DNA of 64,000 bases, from positions 44,347 through 108,346 of the forward strand of contig NZ_JANKZG010000007.1 in NCBI RefSeq assembly GCF_027568475.1. The letters are read 5' to 3'. Positions within the stretch are counted from its first letter, which is position 1, and each line of letters begins with the position of its first letter. Positions 10,711 to 19,766 of this stretch are shown piece after piece. Below the pieces are notes generated by a model. That model worked only from the letters and a program-made list of their open reading frames with translations, was not told the origin of the DNA and did no database searches. The translations under genes and the position numbers were made by a program. This stretch comes from Acinetobacter sp. HY1485. GTDB lineage: Bacteria > Pseudomonadota > Gammaproteobacteria > Pseudomonadales > Moraxellaceae.

Positions 10711-11095
10711 ATGCCGTCTGTTGTAACACTTCTTTATATAGTGCCTTTTGTTCAGAACTTGGTTTTGCAGTTTGCAATGCCATTAGCTGAAGCATATCGC
10801 CTTCAACCTTAATTTTACCTGTCATGAATGCTTGCATTGCAGCGGTCATATCAAATTCTAAAAAAACTTTACGTAACGTTTCTGCGTCCATACGCAAAGT
10901 CGTTTTTGCGCTATCAGCTAAACCTTTTTTAATTTTGCCACCTGCCAATGAAAGTGCAGTATTTTCCGAAGCACTATCTGACACAATTAAGTTAATTGTT
11001 AAATTTGCGAGTGCAGGAGGTAAATTCAAATCTCCTGCTTGTGCAGTCAGCTCATCTACTTTAGAAAACCACTCTTCTGTTAAAAATGCAGGCAT
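10709..11095 (-). CDS. SCP2 sterol-binding domain protein
   Basis: A single SCP-2 type lipid-binding domain of 128 residues. Typical elements are the KKGLADSAKTTLRMDAETL segment and FMTGKIKVEGDMLQLMAL, the hallmark C-terminal block of the family. There is no signal peptide, so it is cytosolic. Such stand-alone domains are thought to bind acyl-CoA or other lipids, but the bacterial role is not defined. It is monocistronic, with an AGAGGAAAAAAA Shine-Dalgarno. Confidence 0.88.
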   Translation of the reverse strand: MPAFLTEEWFSKVDELTAQAGDLNLPPALANLTINLIVSDSASENTALSLAGGKIKKGLADSAKTTLRMDAETLRKVFLEFDMTAAMQAFMTGKIKVEGDMLQLMALQTAKPSSEQKALYKEVLQQTA

Positions 11096-11228
11096 TTTTT
11101 TTCCTCTAATTCAAATAATGTTGATGAAAAATAAATAATCACCAATATGCTTTTGCCTTTTATACCATGTTCTGTTTTATAAAAATAATTTTTATTAGTG
11201 TATGCTCTATTATTGTGCAGAAAACATA

Positions 11229-11256
11229 AAAAAAGCACTCAGAATATTCTGAGTGC
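11229..11256 (-). terminator. terminator of ttcA
   Basis: On the minus strand, stem GCACTCAGAAT/ATTCTGAGTGC followed by seven T residues, 13 bp past the ttcA stop. Confidence 0.9.
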
Positions 11257-11269
11257 CTTAATAACAACC

Positions 11270-12175
11270 TTATTCTGCTGCAAAACTTAGATTCACAACA
11301 TCCAAACGATTTTTCATTTCCTCAGGATCTTTAAGATCAAATTCACGCTCTTCATCCAATTTTTCAAAATCAAATAAATCACGGTCTGCAAGTTGTGAAG
11401 GCGATACATTTTGTAATGCACCAAAAATACTATGTAAACGCTTTGGATACTGTTGATCCCACTCACGAAGCATATTATTTAACATTGCACGTTGTAAATT
11501 TTCTTGCGAACCACATAAATTACATGGAATGATTGGAAACTTACGCATTTCTGCATATTTAATAATGTCTTTTTCTTCTACATATGCCAACGGACGAATC
11601 AAAATATTTTTCTTATCCGATGATAATAGTTTAGGTGGCATCGCCTTTAAACTACCGCCATGAAATAAGTTTAAAAAGAATGTGGCAATAATATCATCAC
11701 GGTGATGACCCAACGCGACTTTAGTTGCACCAATCTCTTGTGCAAAACCATACAACGAACCACGACGTAAACGAGAACATACCGCACAATACGTTTTACC
11801 TTCTGGTGTTAAACGTTTAGTAATGCTATATGTATCTTTTTCTAATATGTAATACGGAATATTATTTTCTTCTAAATAACGTGGTAACACATCTTCAGGA
11901 AAGCCAGGTTGTTTTTGGTCTAAATTTACTGCTACAACATCAAAATTGATGGGTGCAATACGTTTAAATTGTAAAAGAATATCAAGTAAAGTATAGCTGT
12001 CCTTTCCTCCAGAAATACAGACCATCACTTTATCACCCTCTTCGATCATTTTATAATCACGAATCGCATGACCTACCTGACGGCGTAGTTTTTTTAATAA
12101 ACGATAGTAAGCCGAACTGGTTGGGAGTTCAGGTTTAAAATTAAAGCCTTGACTGGACTCAATTGGAGAGAACAT
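11270..12175 (-). CDS. ttcA: tRNA 2-thiocytidine biosynthesis protein TtcA
   Basis: Iron-sulfur enzyme that thiolates cytidine-32 of certain tRNAs. The PP-loop SGGKDS is at residues 55-60. The cluster ligands appear as CAVC (130/133) and CNLC (218/221). Its 301 residues, starting MFSPIESS, agree with the family. The reading frame is open for another 73 codons upstream, to 12394, but that extension is lysine- and phenylalanine-rich, has no family counterpart and overlaps DnaA-box-like sequences. I therefore start at 12175. The gene has its own terminator. Confidence 0.95.
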   Translation of the reverse strand: MFSPIESSQGFNFKPELPTSSAYYRLLKKLRRQVGHAIRDYKMIEEGDKVMVCISGGKDSYTLLDILLQFKRIAPINFDVVAVNLDQKQPGFPEDVLPRYLEENNIPYYILEKDTYSITKRLTPEGKTYCAVCSRLRRGSLYGFAQEIGATKVALGHHRDDIIATFFLNLFHGGSLKAMPPKLLSSDKKNILIRPLAYVEEKDIIKYAEMRKFPIIPCNLCGSQENLQRAMLNNMLREWDQQYPKRLHSIFGALQNVSPSQLADRDLFDFEKLDEEREFDLKDPEEMKNRLDVVNLSFAAE

Positions 12176-12301
12176 AAACGAGATAAACCCTTTAAAAATT
12201 TTGGGCAATTTTATATGATTCAGCCTCGTTACGCACCCAGATTTTATCGCTTTAAATTTATTATTTTTGACAAAACTCGTTAAAAAGAGCTTATTTTTTA
12301 G

Positions 12302-12336
12302 TTTTCCACAAAACCTGTGGATAAAACTGTGGACTT
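12302..12336. promoter_or_regulatory. cluster of DnaA-box-like 9-mers upstream of ttcA
   Basis: Within 35 bp lie TTTTCCACA (12302), a perfect inverted DnaA box TGTGGATAA (12316-12324) and TGTGGACTT (12328). This is a candidate DnaA binding or titration site; no origin genes are nearby. Confidence 0.45.
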
Positions 12337-12394
12337 CTTCCCTCTTGACAAAATATGACAACCATTTGACAAGGGCTTCATTCAAATTGATCAC

Positions 12395-12807
12395 TTTTTA
12401 ATCAATTTTATTTTTCATAAAAATCAACAACTTAAATAAGTCAAGAAAATAAAGAAATTAAAAATAATTGTTTTTTTGTTGACAATAGCAACACTTAAAC
12501 CTTGCTTTTTTATGGTAAGACTGCTAGATCAGGCATACAATTTGCTAAAAAATACCCATATTTATTTGATAAATTTGTTACAGAATTTATCCTTTATTTA
12601 TCTCTACTAAATATTATCTCAAAATCAAATAATTACCTTTATTTTTAGCATGAATTTCATTCATGTTTTATAGGTCAAAATTTTATTGTTTTTGTTTCTT
12701 TTAACTTTCAAACTGTCTAATTTTTATGCAAAAAATTTTTAATTTCATCTACTTGATGCTAATGTAAAAAGATGATCAAAAAATCCTCTACGAAGGAAGG
12801 AACGATT
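12395..12807. other. AT-rich divergent intergenic region (ttcA / dalD)
   Basis: No gene is seen here. It holds a palindrome CATGAAT-TTC-ATTCATG at 12649-12665, about 140 bp before the dalD start, which could be an operator. A TTGACA occurs at 12479-12484 without a convincing -10. The rest is A/T-rich. Confidence 0.4.
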
Positions 12808-14187
12808 TTGAGCACACATGAAAGTGAAACTATTTCAATAAACTCTTGGCTCCATTTAGGCGCAAGCGCTTTTTTTCGCGCACATCAAGCCTACTATTTA
12901 AATGAACTTAACGCACACAATTGGAAAATACATCTAGCTAACCTAAGAAACAGTGCTTCACAACAAACATTACAGGCATTACAAGCTCAACAAGGTGATT
13001 ACACACTTGAAATTATTTCACCAGAAGGTGATTTTGAATATAAAAAAATCACTGCACTAAACGATATCATTTTATGGGATGTTGGACTTGCCTCTACAAT
13101 AAAAGTTGGTGTAGCTAAAGAAACAAAAATTATTTCTTTTACTGTGACAGAAGGTGGTTATTTTTTAACAGATGACGGCAGACTTGATTTAGAACATCCA
13201 TGTGTTGTGTCTGATCTCAATAATGAAGGCGAAATGCAAACGCTCTACGGTACAATTACCCAAATACTTCTTGGACGAATGTATAACAATAGTGGTGCTA
13301 TTAGCTTATTATGCTGTGATAATTTGAGAAACAACGGTGAGAGCTTCTTACAGGGTTTAAATGACTTCATTGATGCCAAAAATTTCCCTGAATTAAAGCA
13401 ATGGGTAAAACATCACGTTTGCGCACCTAATAGTATGGTCGATCGGATTACGCCTAAATTTGAAGAGAGTATTTTTAAGCGTATAGCTCAAAAGAATATT
13501 AAAGATGATGTACCACTTAGCTGTGAAAAGTTTACACGTTGGGTTATTCAAGATAGTTTTATTACTGAGCGCCCACTATTAGAGCAAGTAGGTGTGGAAT
13601 TTGTTGATGATGTAGCACCTTATGAAGAAGCAAAAATTCGTCTTTTAAATGCCAGTCATAGTGGGTTAGCTTGGGCAGGGGCACTTAATAACAAAACTTA
13701 TATCAATGAAACATTAAGCACTCATATTGTTTCAATTATTAAAAATTATGCACAAAATGATGTTGGTTTTGCACTTCAACAACATGGTATCAATATAGAC
13801 ACCGTATCAGAGTGTAATACCATATTAAATCGCTTTAAAAACCCTTATGTTAAAGATACTGTCGCTCGTATTTCTTCAGATAGTATTGCAAAGTTAAGTG
13901 GTTTTATTGTACCCACCCTAAAAGATTGCTTTGAACAAAATAAAATGCCAACAAGCAGTCTTAAACTTGCAGGGTTATATTTTTTCTTCCTTAAAAAATA
14001 TAACCAAAATCAACTTCCATTTGAATATGAGGACTGTGCCCTATCTCAACTTAATGTAAAAGAAATCTTTTCGGCTTCAAATCCAATTCATGCATTTGCA
14101 ACATCAAAAATTCTGTTTGGCTCACTTTGTGACTGTCAAAAATTTTGTGACTCACTTGAGCAGACTATTAAAGATCTAAAAGAATGA
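12808..14187 (+). CDS. dalD: D-arabinitol 4-dehydrogenase-like polyol dehydrogenase
   Basis: NAD-dependent long-chain polyol dehydrogenase of the mannitol dehydrogenase family. It is collinear with Klebsiella DalD: WLHLGASAFFRAHQAYYL at the N-terminus, the FTVTEGGYFL motif, and the catalytic lysine/asparagine/histidine block in EEAKIRLLNASHS. It would oxidise D-arabinitol to D-xylulose, or act on a similar polyol. An ATG at 12772 is in frame but has no ribosome-binding site. The TTG at 12808 has GAAGGAAGG seven bases upstream and gives 459 residues, close to the family length, so I prefer it. The PQ-loop transporter gene follows 10 bp later. No regulator or xylulokinase is adjacent. Confidence 0.85.
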   Translation: MSTHESETISINSWLHLGASAFFRAHQAYYLNELNAHNWKIHLANLRNSASQQTLQALQAQQGDYTLEIISPEGDFEYKKITALNDIILWDVGLASTIKVGVAKETKIISFTVTEGGYFLTDDGRLDLEHPCVVSDLNNEGEMQTLYGTITQILLGRMYNNSGAISLLCCDNLRNNGESFLQGLNDFIDAKNFPELKQWVKHHVCAPNSMVDRITPKFEESIFKRIAQKNIKDDVPLSCEKFTRWVIQDSFITERPLLEQVGVEFVDDVAPYEEAKIRLLNASHSGLAWAGALNNKTYINETLSTHIVSIIKNYAQNDVGFALQQHGINIDTVSECNTILNRFKNPYVKDTVARISSDSIAKLSGFIVPTLKDCFEQNKMPTSSLKLAGLYFFFLKKYNQNQLPFEYEDCALSQLNVKEIFSASNPIHAFATSKILFGSLCDCQKFCDSLEQTIKDLKE

Positions 14188-14197
14188 GGAATTAAAA

Positions 14198-14590
14198 ATG
14201 AACAAAAACTATTTAAAAGATATCTATATTGTGATTGGAACTGTTATTGCCGTTTGTATTTCTGTTGCCATACTTTATCAATACCCAGTTGCATTAGGTG
14301 CATTGGCAGCATGGGTCACAACAGGTTCATTCTTTTTACAAGTTGTTCATATGATCCGAAAACGTGATACAACAGGTGTATCTCTTGGTATGTATGCTGC
14401 GTTATTTTTTGGCGTAACAAGCTGGACATTTTATGGCTATCAGATGCACGATATTCCTGTCATGACAGCAAATGGTTTAACTGCTGTCTTAGCAATTGTT
14501 GTTATTGGTTTAAAACTTTACAACGAGCGACCTATTAAACAAAAGAAGGTTAAAGCCGTAAGATCTATTTCAAAAAAACAGTTTAGCTGA
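14198..14590 (+). CDS. SemiSWEET/PQ-loop sugar transporter
   Basis: A 130-residue membrane protein. The SemiSWEET triple-helix bundle (GALAAWVTTGSFFLQVVHMIRK, TTGVSLGMYAALFFG, NGLTAVLAIVVIGLKLY) is preceded by an extra hydrophobic segment at about residues 9-30. The tail is basic. SemiSWEETs dimerise to carry sugars by facilitated diffusion. The gene begins 10 bp after dalD with a GAGGAATTAAAA Shine-Dalgarno, so it probably moves the dehydrogenase's substrate or product (inference). Confidence 0.85.
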   Translation: MNKNYLKDIYIVIGTVIAVCISVAILYQYPVALGALAAWVTTGSFFLQVVHMIRKRDTTGVSLGMYAALFFGVTSWTFYGYQMHDIPVMTANGLTAVLAIVVIGLKLYNERPIKQKKVKAVRSISKKQFS

Positions 14591-14680
14591 ATAAGTTACA
14601 TTTTTACCTAAACTTTGCTTGCATTTTAAAACTTGAATTGCTAAAAAGCCTATACTTTTGTTTATTAATTATTCGTCCTT

Positions 14681-15466
14681 ATGATAAAAAAGGCTGTAGG
14701 CTTTATACTCTTGTTGCCTGTTTTTACATGGGCAGGTACAACATACACCTATAAAGATGCCGATGGTGGTATTTTACTTACCGATCGTAAAATGAATGGT
14801 ACACAATACACGAAAGTTAATGTAACGTATTATGCAGATAGCAACATGCACCGTTACCAAAACTGGGGTAAATCAGAATCTGCTGTACTGCCAAGTTATA
14901 GTCGAAATAAAAATGCCTTTGATGCAATTATTAAAGATGCCGCGCAACAACACGGACTTGCCGAAGGCTTAATTAAAGCAGTTATGCATACCGAATCTGG
15001 ATTTAATACAAGTGCGCGATCACCTGTAGGTGCACAAGGTTTAATGCAACTTATGCCTGCAACTGCTAAACGTTTTAATGTATTTAATTCTTTTGATCCC
15101 CAACAAAATATTCATGGTGGTGCCAAATATTTAAGTTTTTTACTAAAACGTTTTAAAGGCAATATGAGCCTTGCTCTTGCAGCCTACAATGCAGGTGAAG
15201 GTAATGTACAAAAATATGGTGGTATTCCGCCTTTTAAAGAAACACAGGATTATGTACACCGTGTGATGAGTCGTTATTCTAACTTATACAATAATGGACT
15301 TATTCTTGGCAGTACGACACTCTCAAACACACAAATTATCACAAAATCTGCTCAAGCTCCTACCTCTACGCTTTCTGTGAAAACACAAACCTCGACTAAA
15401 ACAAAAGCACGCGAAATCATTCAGCTTGCCGACGGCACCTTTACAGATATTTCCGTAAGAAACTAA
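14681..15466 (+). CDS. periplasmic lytic transglycosylase with DUF4124 and SLT domains
   Basis: Cleaves murein glycan strands. The 261-residue protein has a signal peptide (about 1-18). A DUF4124 segment (TYTYKDADGGILLTDR) follows. The SLT domain has its catalytic glutamate in VMHTESGFN and the family blocks SPVGAQGLMQLMPATA and AAYNAGEGNVQKYGGIPPF. The C-terminal tail is threonine-rich and low in complexity. It is distinct from the MltF-like enzyme upstream. No operon partner is apparent. Confidence 0.92.
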   Translation: MIKKAVGFILLLPVFTWAGTTYTYKDADGGILLTDRKMNGTQYTKVNVTYYADSNMHRYQNWGKSESAVLPSYSRNKNAFDAIIKDAAQQHGLAEGLIKAVMHTESGFNTSARSPVGAQGLMQLMPATAKRFNVFNSFDPQQNIHGGAKYLSFLLKRFKGNMSLALAAYNAGEGNVQKYGGIPPFKETQDYVHRVMSRYSNLYNNGLILGSTTLSNTQIITKSAQAPTSTLSVKTQTSTKTKAREIIQLADGTFTDISVRN

Positions 15467-15475
15467 GCATTACAT

Positions 15476-15502
15476 CTTGAATTTTACAATTTCTCACCGC
15501 AT
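15476..15502 (+). promoter_or_regulatory. sigma-32-like promoter of htpX
   Basis: CTTGAA at 15476-15481, 15 bp spacer, CCGCAT at 15497-15502. This resembles the heat-shock consensus CTTGAA/CCCCAT and lies 57 bp before the htpX start. Confidence 0.55.
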
Positions 15503-15559
15503 ATTAAGCCTTATAGCTTTTGATAAGTTATATTTTTTAATTATAAGAGGATTTACTCA

Positions 15560-16465
15560 ATGATGCGGATTGGTTTGTTTTTGCTTACCAACCTCGCGGT
15601 ACTGGTTGTCGCTGGTCTTATTTTGTCAGTATTAGGTGTTGGTAGTTACCATAGCCACGGTGGTTTAAACCTATCTAACCTAATGGTCATCTGTTTTGTT
15701 TTTGGTATGGTGGGTTCTTTAATTTCGTTATTCATGTCTAAATGGATGGCATTAAAAACCACAGGCACAGAACTGATTGATCCAAATGCACCGCGCAACC
15801 AAGCTGAGGTTTGGTTATTGCAAACGGTTGCAGATTTATCTCAACGTGCAGGTATTAATATGCCTGAAGTTGGTATTTTTCCTTCTTATCAGTCAAATGC
15901 CTTTGCCACAGGTTGGAATAAAAATGATGCTTTAGTCTCTGTTTCAAGTGGACTTTTAGAGCGCATGAATCAAGATGAATTACGCGCTGTACTTGCTCAC
16001 GAAATTGGGCACGTTGCTAATGGTGACATGGTCACATTATCGCTCATTCAAGGTGTTGTGAATGCCTTTGTTATGTTTTTTGCACGCGTTGTAGGCGACA
16101 CCATTGACCGTAATGTATTTGGTCGTGAAGATGGTGAGGCACCAGGATTTGCATATATTGCAATTACGATGGTACTTGATATTGTGTTTGGCTTCCTTGC
16201 ATCTGCTATTGTAATGTGGTTTTCACGCTATCGTGAATATCGTGCAGATGAAGCAGGCGCACGTTTAGCGGGTAAACAAGCTATGATTTCTGCTTTACTG
16301 CGCTTACAAGCAGAAACTGAAATGCCGGATCAAATGCCAAAAGAAATGAAAGCCCTTGCAATTACTGAGGGTCGCGAACAGGGCTTTAGTCTTGCAGCCT
16401 TATTTCAAACACATCCTTCTATTGAAGAGCGTGTAGCTGCTTTACAGCAACTTAACTGCCCTTAA
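15560..16465 (+). CDS. htpX: HtpX membrane zinc protease
   Basis: Heat-shock M48 metalloprotease of the inner membrane that helps FtsH remove damaged membrane proteins. The 301 residues include two N-terminal hydrophobic segments, the zinc motif HEIGH at 147-151, two further hydrophobic stretches, and [11 protein letters not shown] holding the third zinc ligand. An AGAGGATTTACTC Shine-Dalgarno precedes the ATG. A candidate sigma-32 promoter lies upstream and a terminator downstream, so it is monocistronic. Confidence 0.97.
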   Translation: MMRIGLFLLTNLAVLVVAGLILSVLGVGSYHSHGGLNLSNLMVICFVFGMVGSLISLFMSKWMALKTTGTELIDPNAPRNQAEVWLLQTVADLSQRAGINMPEVGIFPSYQSNAFATGWNKNDALVSVSSGLLERMNQDELRAVLAHEIGHVANGDMVTLSLIQGVVNAFVMFFARVVGDTIDRNVFGREDGEAPGFAYIAITMVLDIVFGFLASAIVMWFSRYREYRADEAGARLAGKQAMISALLRLQAETEMPDQMPKEMKALAITEGREQGFSLAALFQTHPSIEERVAALQQLNCP

Positions 16466-16470
16466 TCAAT

Positions 16471-16497
16471 AAAGCCTCTAAATAGAGGCTTTATTTT
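16471..16497 (+). terminator. terminator of htpX
   Basis: Stem AAAGCCTCTA/TAGAGGCTTT followed by ATTTTT. Confidence 0.88.
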
Positions 16498-16502
16498 TAG
16501 GC

Positions 16503-16536
16503 AAAAAAAAAGCCATACTCTGTCAGTAGGAGTATG
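16503..16536 (-). terminator. minus-strand hairpin with T-run left of the groL-type repeat
   Basis: Read leftward, CATACTC/GAGTATG closes a 9-nt loop and runs into a long T tract. No minus-strand gene ends here now. It may have served as a back-up terminator for groL before the element inserted (inference). Confidence 0.5.
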
Positions 16537-16634
16537 ACTCAAAAATAGGAAACTACAGCAGAATTCCTATGCTGTTAGAATAGTAAAACAAGCTTAAATA
16601 AAACTTAATTTTTTTAGACGCAATATAAAAAAAA

Positions 16635-16729
16635 CCCAATTAAGGGGCTTTTTATTGTTTTATAAATTATGACTTACTCACAATGATAAAACATAAATTT
16701 ATCTATTAAATAGATGGATTACATCATTC
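16635..16729 (-). repeat. distal 95-bp copy of the groL 3' end and terminator (att-like)
   Basis: Matches 19779-19873 at 93 of 95 positions, offset 3144 bp. It includes the last groL codons (ATG ATG TAA on the minus strand) and most of the terminator, though the hairpin is weakened here. It marks the far boundary of the integrated element. Confidence 0.85.
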
Positions 16730-16889
16730 AGGACTTTAATGTCGCCTAATGTAATCTAGTATCTAATGACATTATAACAAAATGTGAGTAAGATTGTGCG
16801 TAAGCTCTATTTTTAATTTATCTTACTCAAAAAACACTAAATTAATTTAAAATTAATAAGTTAAAGCCCAAAGGAAAAATTTAGCATGT

Positions 16890-17412
16890 AACTAATCATT
16901 CAGGTTTATGTTTTGAAATTAGACCTACTGGTAAACAAATATGGCAATACAGATACCGTTTCTTAAACAAAGCCAAAATGCTTAAAGTGTAGCTCTTGCC
17001 CGTGACAAACCAAGCAATATCGTAAATTATTAAAAAAAGGCATAGATCCATCTGAACATAAAAGAATGAAAAAATTTTAACTATTAAATCTAACCAAGAA
17101 ACTTTCCAATTTGTTGCAGAAGAATTTATAAACTTTAAAAAACCTGTTAAGTCTGCAGAATGGTTGGATTTCAGAAATTGCTATTTAAATAAAGACATCT
17201 ACCCTGTTTTGGCGAAACTACCAATTAAGGATATTACAGTCCTGTACATTAGAACTGTTCTAGATAATGCAATTAAACGTATTAAAAAGACCAGGCGTGG
17301 TACTGGTGCAAATAAAGGAAACCTAATTCGTCAGATTATGGCTGAAATTACACAATATGCCATTATGACAAGCCGTATAGAAATAGATCCAACTTATGCG
17401 CCGCGAGGTTAA
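16890..17412 (+). pseudogene. fragmented tyrosine integrase (P4-type, N-terminal part)
   Basis: Conceptual translation in shifting frames gives GLCFEIRPTGKQIWQYRYRF from about 16905, then ALARDKPSNI, then KLLKKGIDPSEHKRMKKF. From about 17096 comes a core-binding domain (QETFQFVAEEFINFKKP...). The first blocks are the DUF4102 arm-binding domain of P4-family integrases. Several stops and frame changes occur, and the frame ends at 17412 before any catalytic R-HxxR-Y residues. The longest clean frame is 17164-17412. It lies about 170 bp inside the left repeat. Non-functional. Confidence 0.82.
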
Positions 17413-17414
17413 AG

Positions 17415-17763
17415 TTAAAGGAATTTACTATCTTGTAATTGTTGTAATACCTCATAAAAAGCCACTAGACCTGTGGTGCCTGATAAAGGCGTGTTATCTA
17501 CCAAACCCGCTTTCAGACCAAGCTAGCGTCATACTTACCTCAGGCGGTATTTTGTAGGCATGATCAGACATTGGACTTCCTATCTCCGTAGGATGCTCTG
17601 TAATCTAAAGCTCATCTTTATGTTTTTCTTCAATCGTGACATCAGAAAATAGCCCCATGATGGTTCGACTCTTACCTGCCAACAATAAAGATTCTACTTT
17701 TGGGGTAATAGGTGATGCCATAGCGGTATTAGGTGCACCGCTAAGCACAGATGATATTGTCAT
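17415..17763 (-). pseudogene. phage Dit-like baseplate protein remnant
   Basis: The minus-strand frame from ATG 17763 (TTGAGG upstream) reads TISSVLSGAPNTAMA, then TIEEKHKDEL, an in-frame TAG, and ITEHPTEIGSPMSDHAYKIP, EVSMTLAWSES. After one frame shift it continues AGLVDNTPLSGTTGLVAFYE and LQQLQDSKFL to a stop at 17415. The ITEHP...DHAY and LSG...YE blocks resemble the N-terminal domain of phage Dit-like tail proteins. Two disruptions make it a pseudogene. Family assignment is from memory. Confidence 0.65.
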
Positions 17764-17896
17764 TCATTTTCCTCAAGGCATAACAAAACCGGCGTGAGAG
17801 CGGAATGTAATTGGGTAAATCTTCGATATGGTTACTTTTTAAAAGTAAATATTGTATTTTATCTAATCATCAAAAGGAATTTTAGTGGTCATATAA

Positions 17897-18433
17897 ATGT
17901 ATCGTCCAAATTGTCCGTTCTGTGGGAGTACACAGACTAGATATAGTCAGCAAAAATCAAATTTATTTCAAGAATCCCATACTTGTAATAACTGTGGTCG
18001 TCAATTTTCTGTTACCTTATCAAATCCAAAGAAAAAAAGAGGATTTCTTTCAACCCTTATTTTGGCTTTGTTAGGTGGAGCTGCAATTTTTATAGTAATC
18101 GTTTTTATGTTTGGGCGTACAAGTCACCAAAGCTCGCCCAGCCCTACTATTGAAAAACAGCCATCTGTAGCAGATCAAGAGCTAAAACCTTTAAGCAATG
18201 AAACTATTACACCAACTCAAACTGTAGAGCCAACACCAATACCCGAACCACAACTACCCAAGCAAGAGGATTTTCCTACTCAAGCTGAGCAAAATGCACA
18301 TGCCTATACACCTACGGCAGAAGACTACAAACGCTTAGAACAAGAAAAGCAAAGTCAAAAAAGCATTGCTGATAGTCAAAGCCAAAATGATACTCTGAGC
18401 ATTAAAACAACTCTACGGAATAAATCAGAATGA
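17897..18433 (+). CDS. zinc-ribbon membrane protein of unknown function
   Basis: A 178-residue protein not matched to a named family. The N-terminus is a zinc ribbon with CPFC and CNNC pairs (residues about 6-33), one copy of a motif common in phage and regulatory proteins. A single hydrophobic segment follows (about 52-72), then a proline/threonine/glutamine-rich linker and a charged C-terminus. This topology puts the zinc ribbon in the cytosol and the tail in the periplasm. It overlaps the next gene by ATGA (18430), so the two are translationally coupled. Unlike its decayed neighbours in the element, the frame is intact. Confidence 0.7.
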   Translation: MYRPNCPFCGSTQTRYSQQKSNLFQESHTCNNCGRQFSVTLSNPKKKRGFLSTLILALLGGAAIFIVIVFMFGRTSHQSSPSPTIEKQPSVADQELKPLSNETITPTQTVEPTPIPEPQLPKQEDFPTQAEQNAHAYTPTAEDYKRLEQEKQSQKSIADSQSQNDTLSIKTTLRNKSE

Positions 18434-18789
18434 AAAAGTTAACTTTAATTTTTCTATGCTTATTTAGCTCAACTATTTGGGCTGATTGTAATAGCTTAGC
18501 TCATATTGCTGATACTAATAGTGTGCAATACGGAACTAAATATATTTTTTACGTTAAAGGCCAAAAAGGCTTTAGAACATACTTTCATTCAGCCCCATCC
18601 CAACAATGTTTAATAAAAAACCTTTTTATTATTTCTAAAGATTCAGTAATTGCATATCAAACTTTTAAAAATGAAGGTCAAACATGGATGTATGTTATGT
18701 ACGTTGCAACAGATGGAAATACTACAGAAGGATGGGTTAAAGAACACGATTTTAAAATAGGTGGCTCTATAGATCCTGTACAACCTTAA
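18430..18789 (+). CDS. small secreted protein, SH3-like C-terminus, unknown function
   Basis: A 119-residue protein with a signal peptide ending WA-D (about 1-18) and a compact beta-rich mature part. It has two cysteines (about 20 and 59) that could form a disulfide. The last third (EGWVKEHDFKI) looks like the end of a bacterial SH3 domain. It is coupled to the zinc-ribbon gene by a 4-bp overlap, suggesting a joint envelope function. No named homologue is recognised. Confidence 0.65.
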   Translation: MKKLTLIFLCLFSSTIWADCNSLAHIADTNSVQYGTKYIFYVKGQKGFRTYFHSAPSQQCLIKNLFIISKDSVIAYQTFKNEGQTWMYVMYVATDGNTTEGWVKEHDFKIGGSIDPVQP

Positions 18790-18930
18790 ATATTAAGGCA
18801 GTATACTACAAGCATTATGTACTGCCATTCTTAGGTTGTTTTCTTGCTGATGTTTTACGGGATTAGTAATTTAATTTTAATATCTTATATAAATTCAGTT
18901 TCTTACTCAGGTTGCACAGTATTATAGTAT

Positions 18931-19335
18931 TTATTTAATAGTATAAGAAATTTTCTCATCCTGGTAATCATTCCATCCTGTCCAAAAATCATGAAGAACA
19001 ACCTTATTACCTACAATAGATATTACTTGATAAATATAAACTCGCGGTGGGCTAGTTTCATTTAGTTTATTTTTTTCAACTAACATAAATGTATCTGTAT
19101 TTAGCCATTTAACACGTGTTTTTAAATCAACTGGACATGATTCTGCTGAACTCCCCATCTCACTAGATAAACCAGCATCTTTTTTTAGTGAAATACCTGC
19201 ACACTCTGCACCAAACATCACTAGTTTTTTATCTTTTAATGCTAACTTATAATCAATTCCATGAGTAAAACAGCAAGCAAAAATACCAGCAAAAGCAATA
19301 CTTTTTTTCATTTTCTCTTTCATTTTAATAATCAT
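18931..19335 (-). CDS. small exported protein of unknown function
   Basis: A 134-codon frame whose product begins with a lysine-rich stretch and a hydrophobic segment (IAFAGIFACCFTH), consistent with a signal peptide. The mature part is beta-rich with two cysteines and a WNDYQDEKISY tail. The start is uncertain. ATG 19335 overlaps the stop of the broken gene upstream (ATGA), while ATG 19311 has GAAAGAGAAA before it and gives a more typical signal peptide. It lies inside the groL element, is intact, and is not assigned to a family. Confidence 0.55.
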   Translation of the reverse strand: MIIKMKEKMKKSIAFAGIFACCFTHGIDYKLALKDKKLVMFGAECAGISLKKDAGLSSEMGSSAESCPVDLKTRVKWLNTDTFMLVEKNKLNETSPPRVYIYQVISIVGNKVVLHDFWTGWNDYQDEKISYTIK

Positions 19336-19616
19336 ACTTCGAGTATATTGCGTGTAATATCAAATTTTTTCAAAGTAGAAGCAATCATTTGAGCTTCATT
19401 ACCAATACTTGTCCCCTCTTTCACATTACTTTTCATAGTTTTAGCTAAACCAACCACTAATGTTTGAGCTTGCCCAACCACTTGTTTTACATCTTACATA
19501 GCAAAACTAGGTTTATTAGCTCGTTGTGGTGAAGATGCGTTATTAGAAGAAGGCCTGACATCAATCATCTGAAATTTACGTGTTTCTTCCTCTTGACGGC
19601 GTTTACCATCAAGCAT
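19332..19616 (-). pseudogene. small phage-type gene interrupted by TAA
   Basis: The minus-strand frame from ATG 19616 reads MLDGKRRQEEETRKFQMIDV..., then SPQRANKPSFAM, an in-frame TAA, then DVKQVVGQAQTLVVGLAKTM...IASTLKKFDITRNILEV and a stop at 19332. One nonsense codon splits a 94-codon frame. The second half is helical and the first half charged. Function unknown. It abuts the divergent HTH remnant. Confidence 0.5.
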
Positions 19617-19619
19617 TGG

Positions 19620-19766
19620 TGTAGGTTGAATATTTCACGCCAAGAACTATATGAACGTATAAAAGATCAGCGTATTAATAAACCATAAAAAGATGGACGA
19701 AAAAGCTATTGGTTAAATATTTATGTACTAGCTTATAGTACATCTGATCTCAATCTAGCTAGTTAA
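19620..19766 (+). pseudogene. AlpA/excisionase-like HTH regulator remnant
   Basis: The frame reads ISRQELYERIKDQRINKP, an in-frame TAA at 19686, then KDGRKSYWLNIYVLAYSTSDL to a stop at 19764. The pattern of helix-turn-helix followed by GRKSYW and a short tail resembles small phage AlpA-type regulators. No start codon is clear, so the N-terminus is missing too. Confidence 0.5.

Noticed and set aside
12302..12336. Chromosomal replication origin
   Set aside because: Three 9-mers only; no dnaA, dnaN, gyrB, rpmH or long AT-unwinding array is adjacent.
12176..12394. N-terminal extension of TtcA
   Set aside because: It has no family counterpart, is Lys/Phe-rich, and covers DnaA-box-like DNA; the MFSPIESS start fits the family length.
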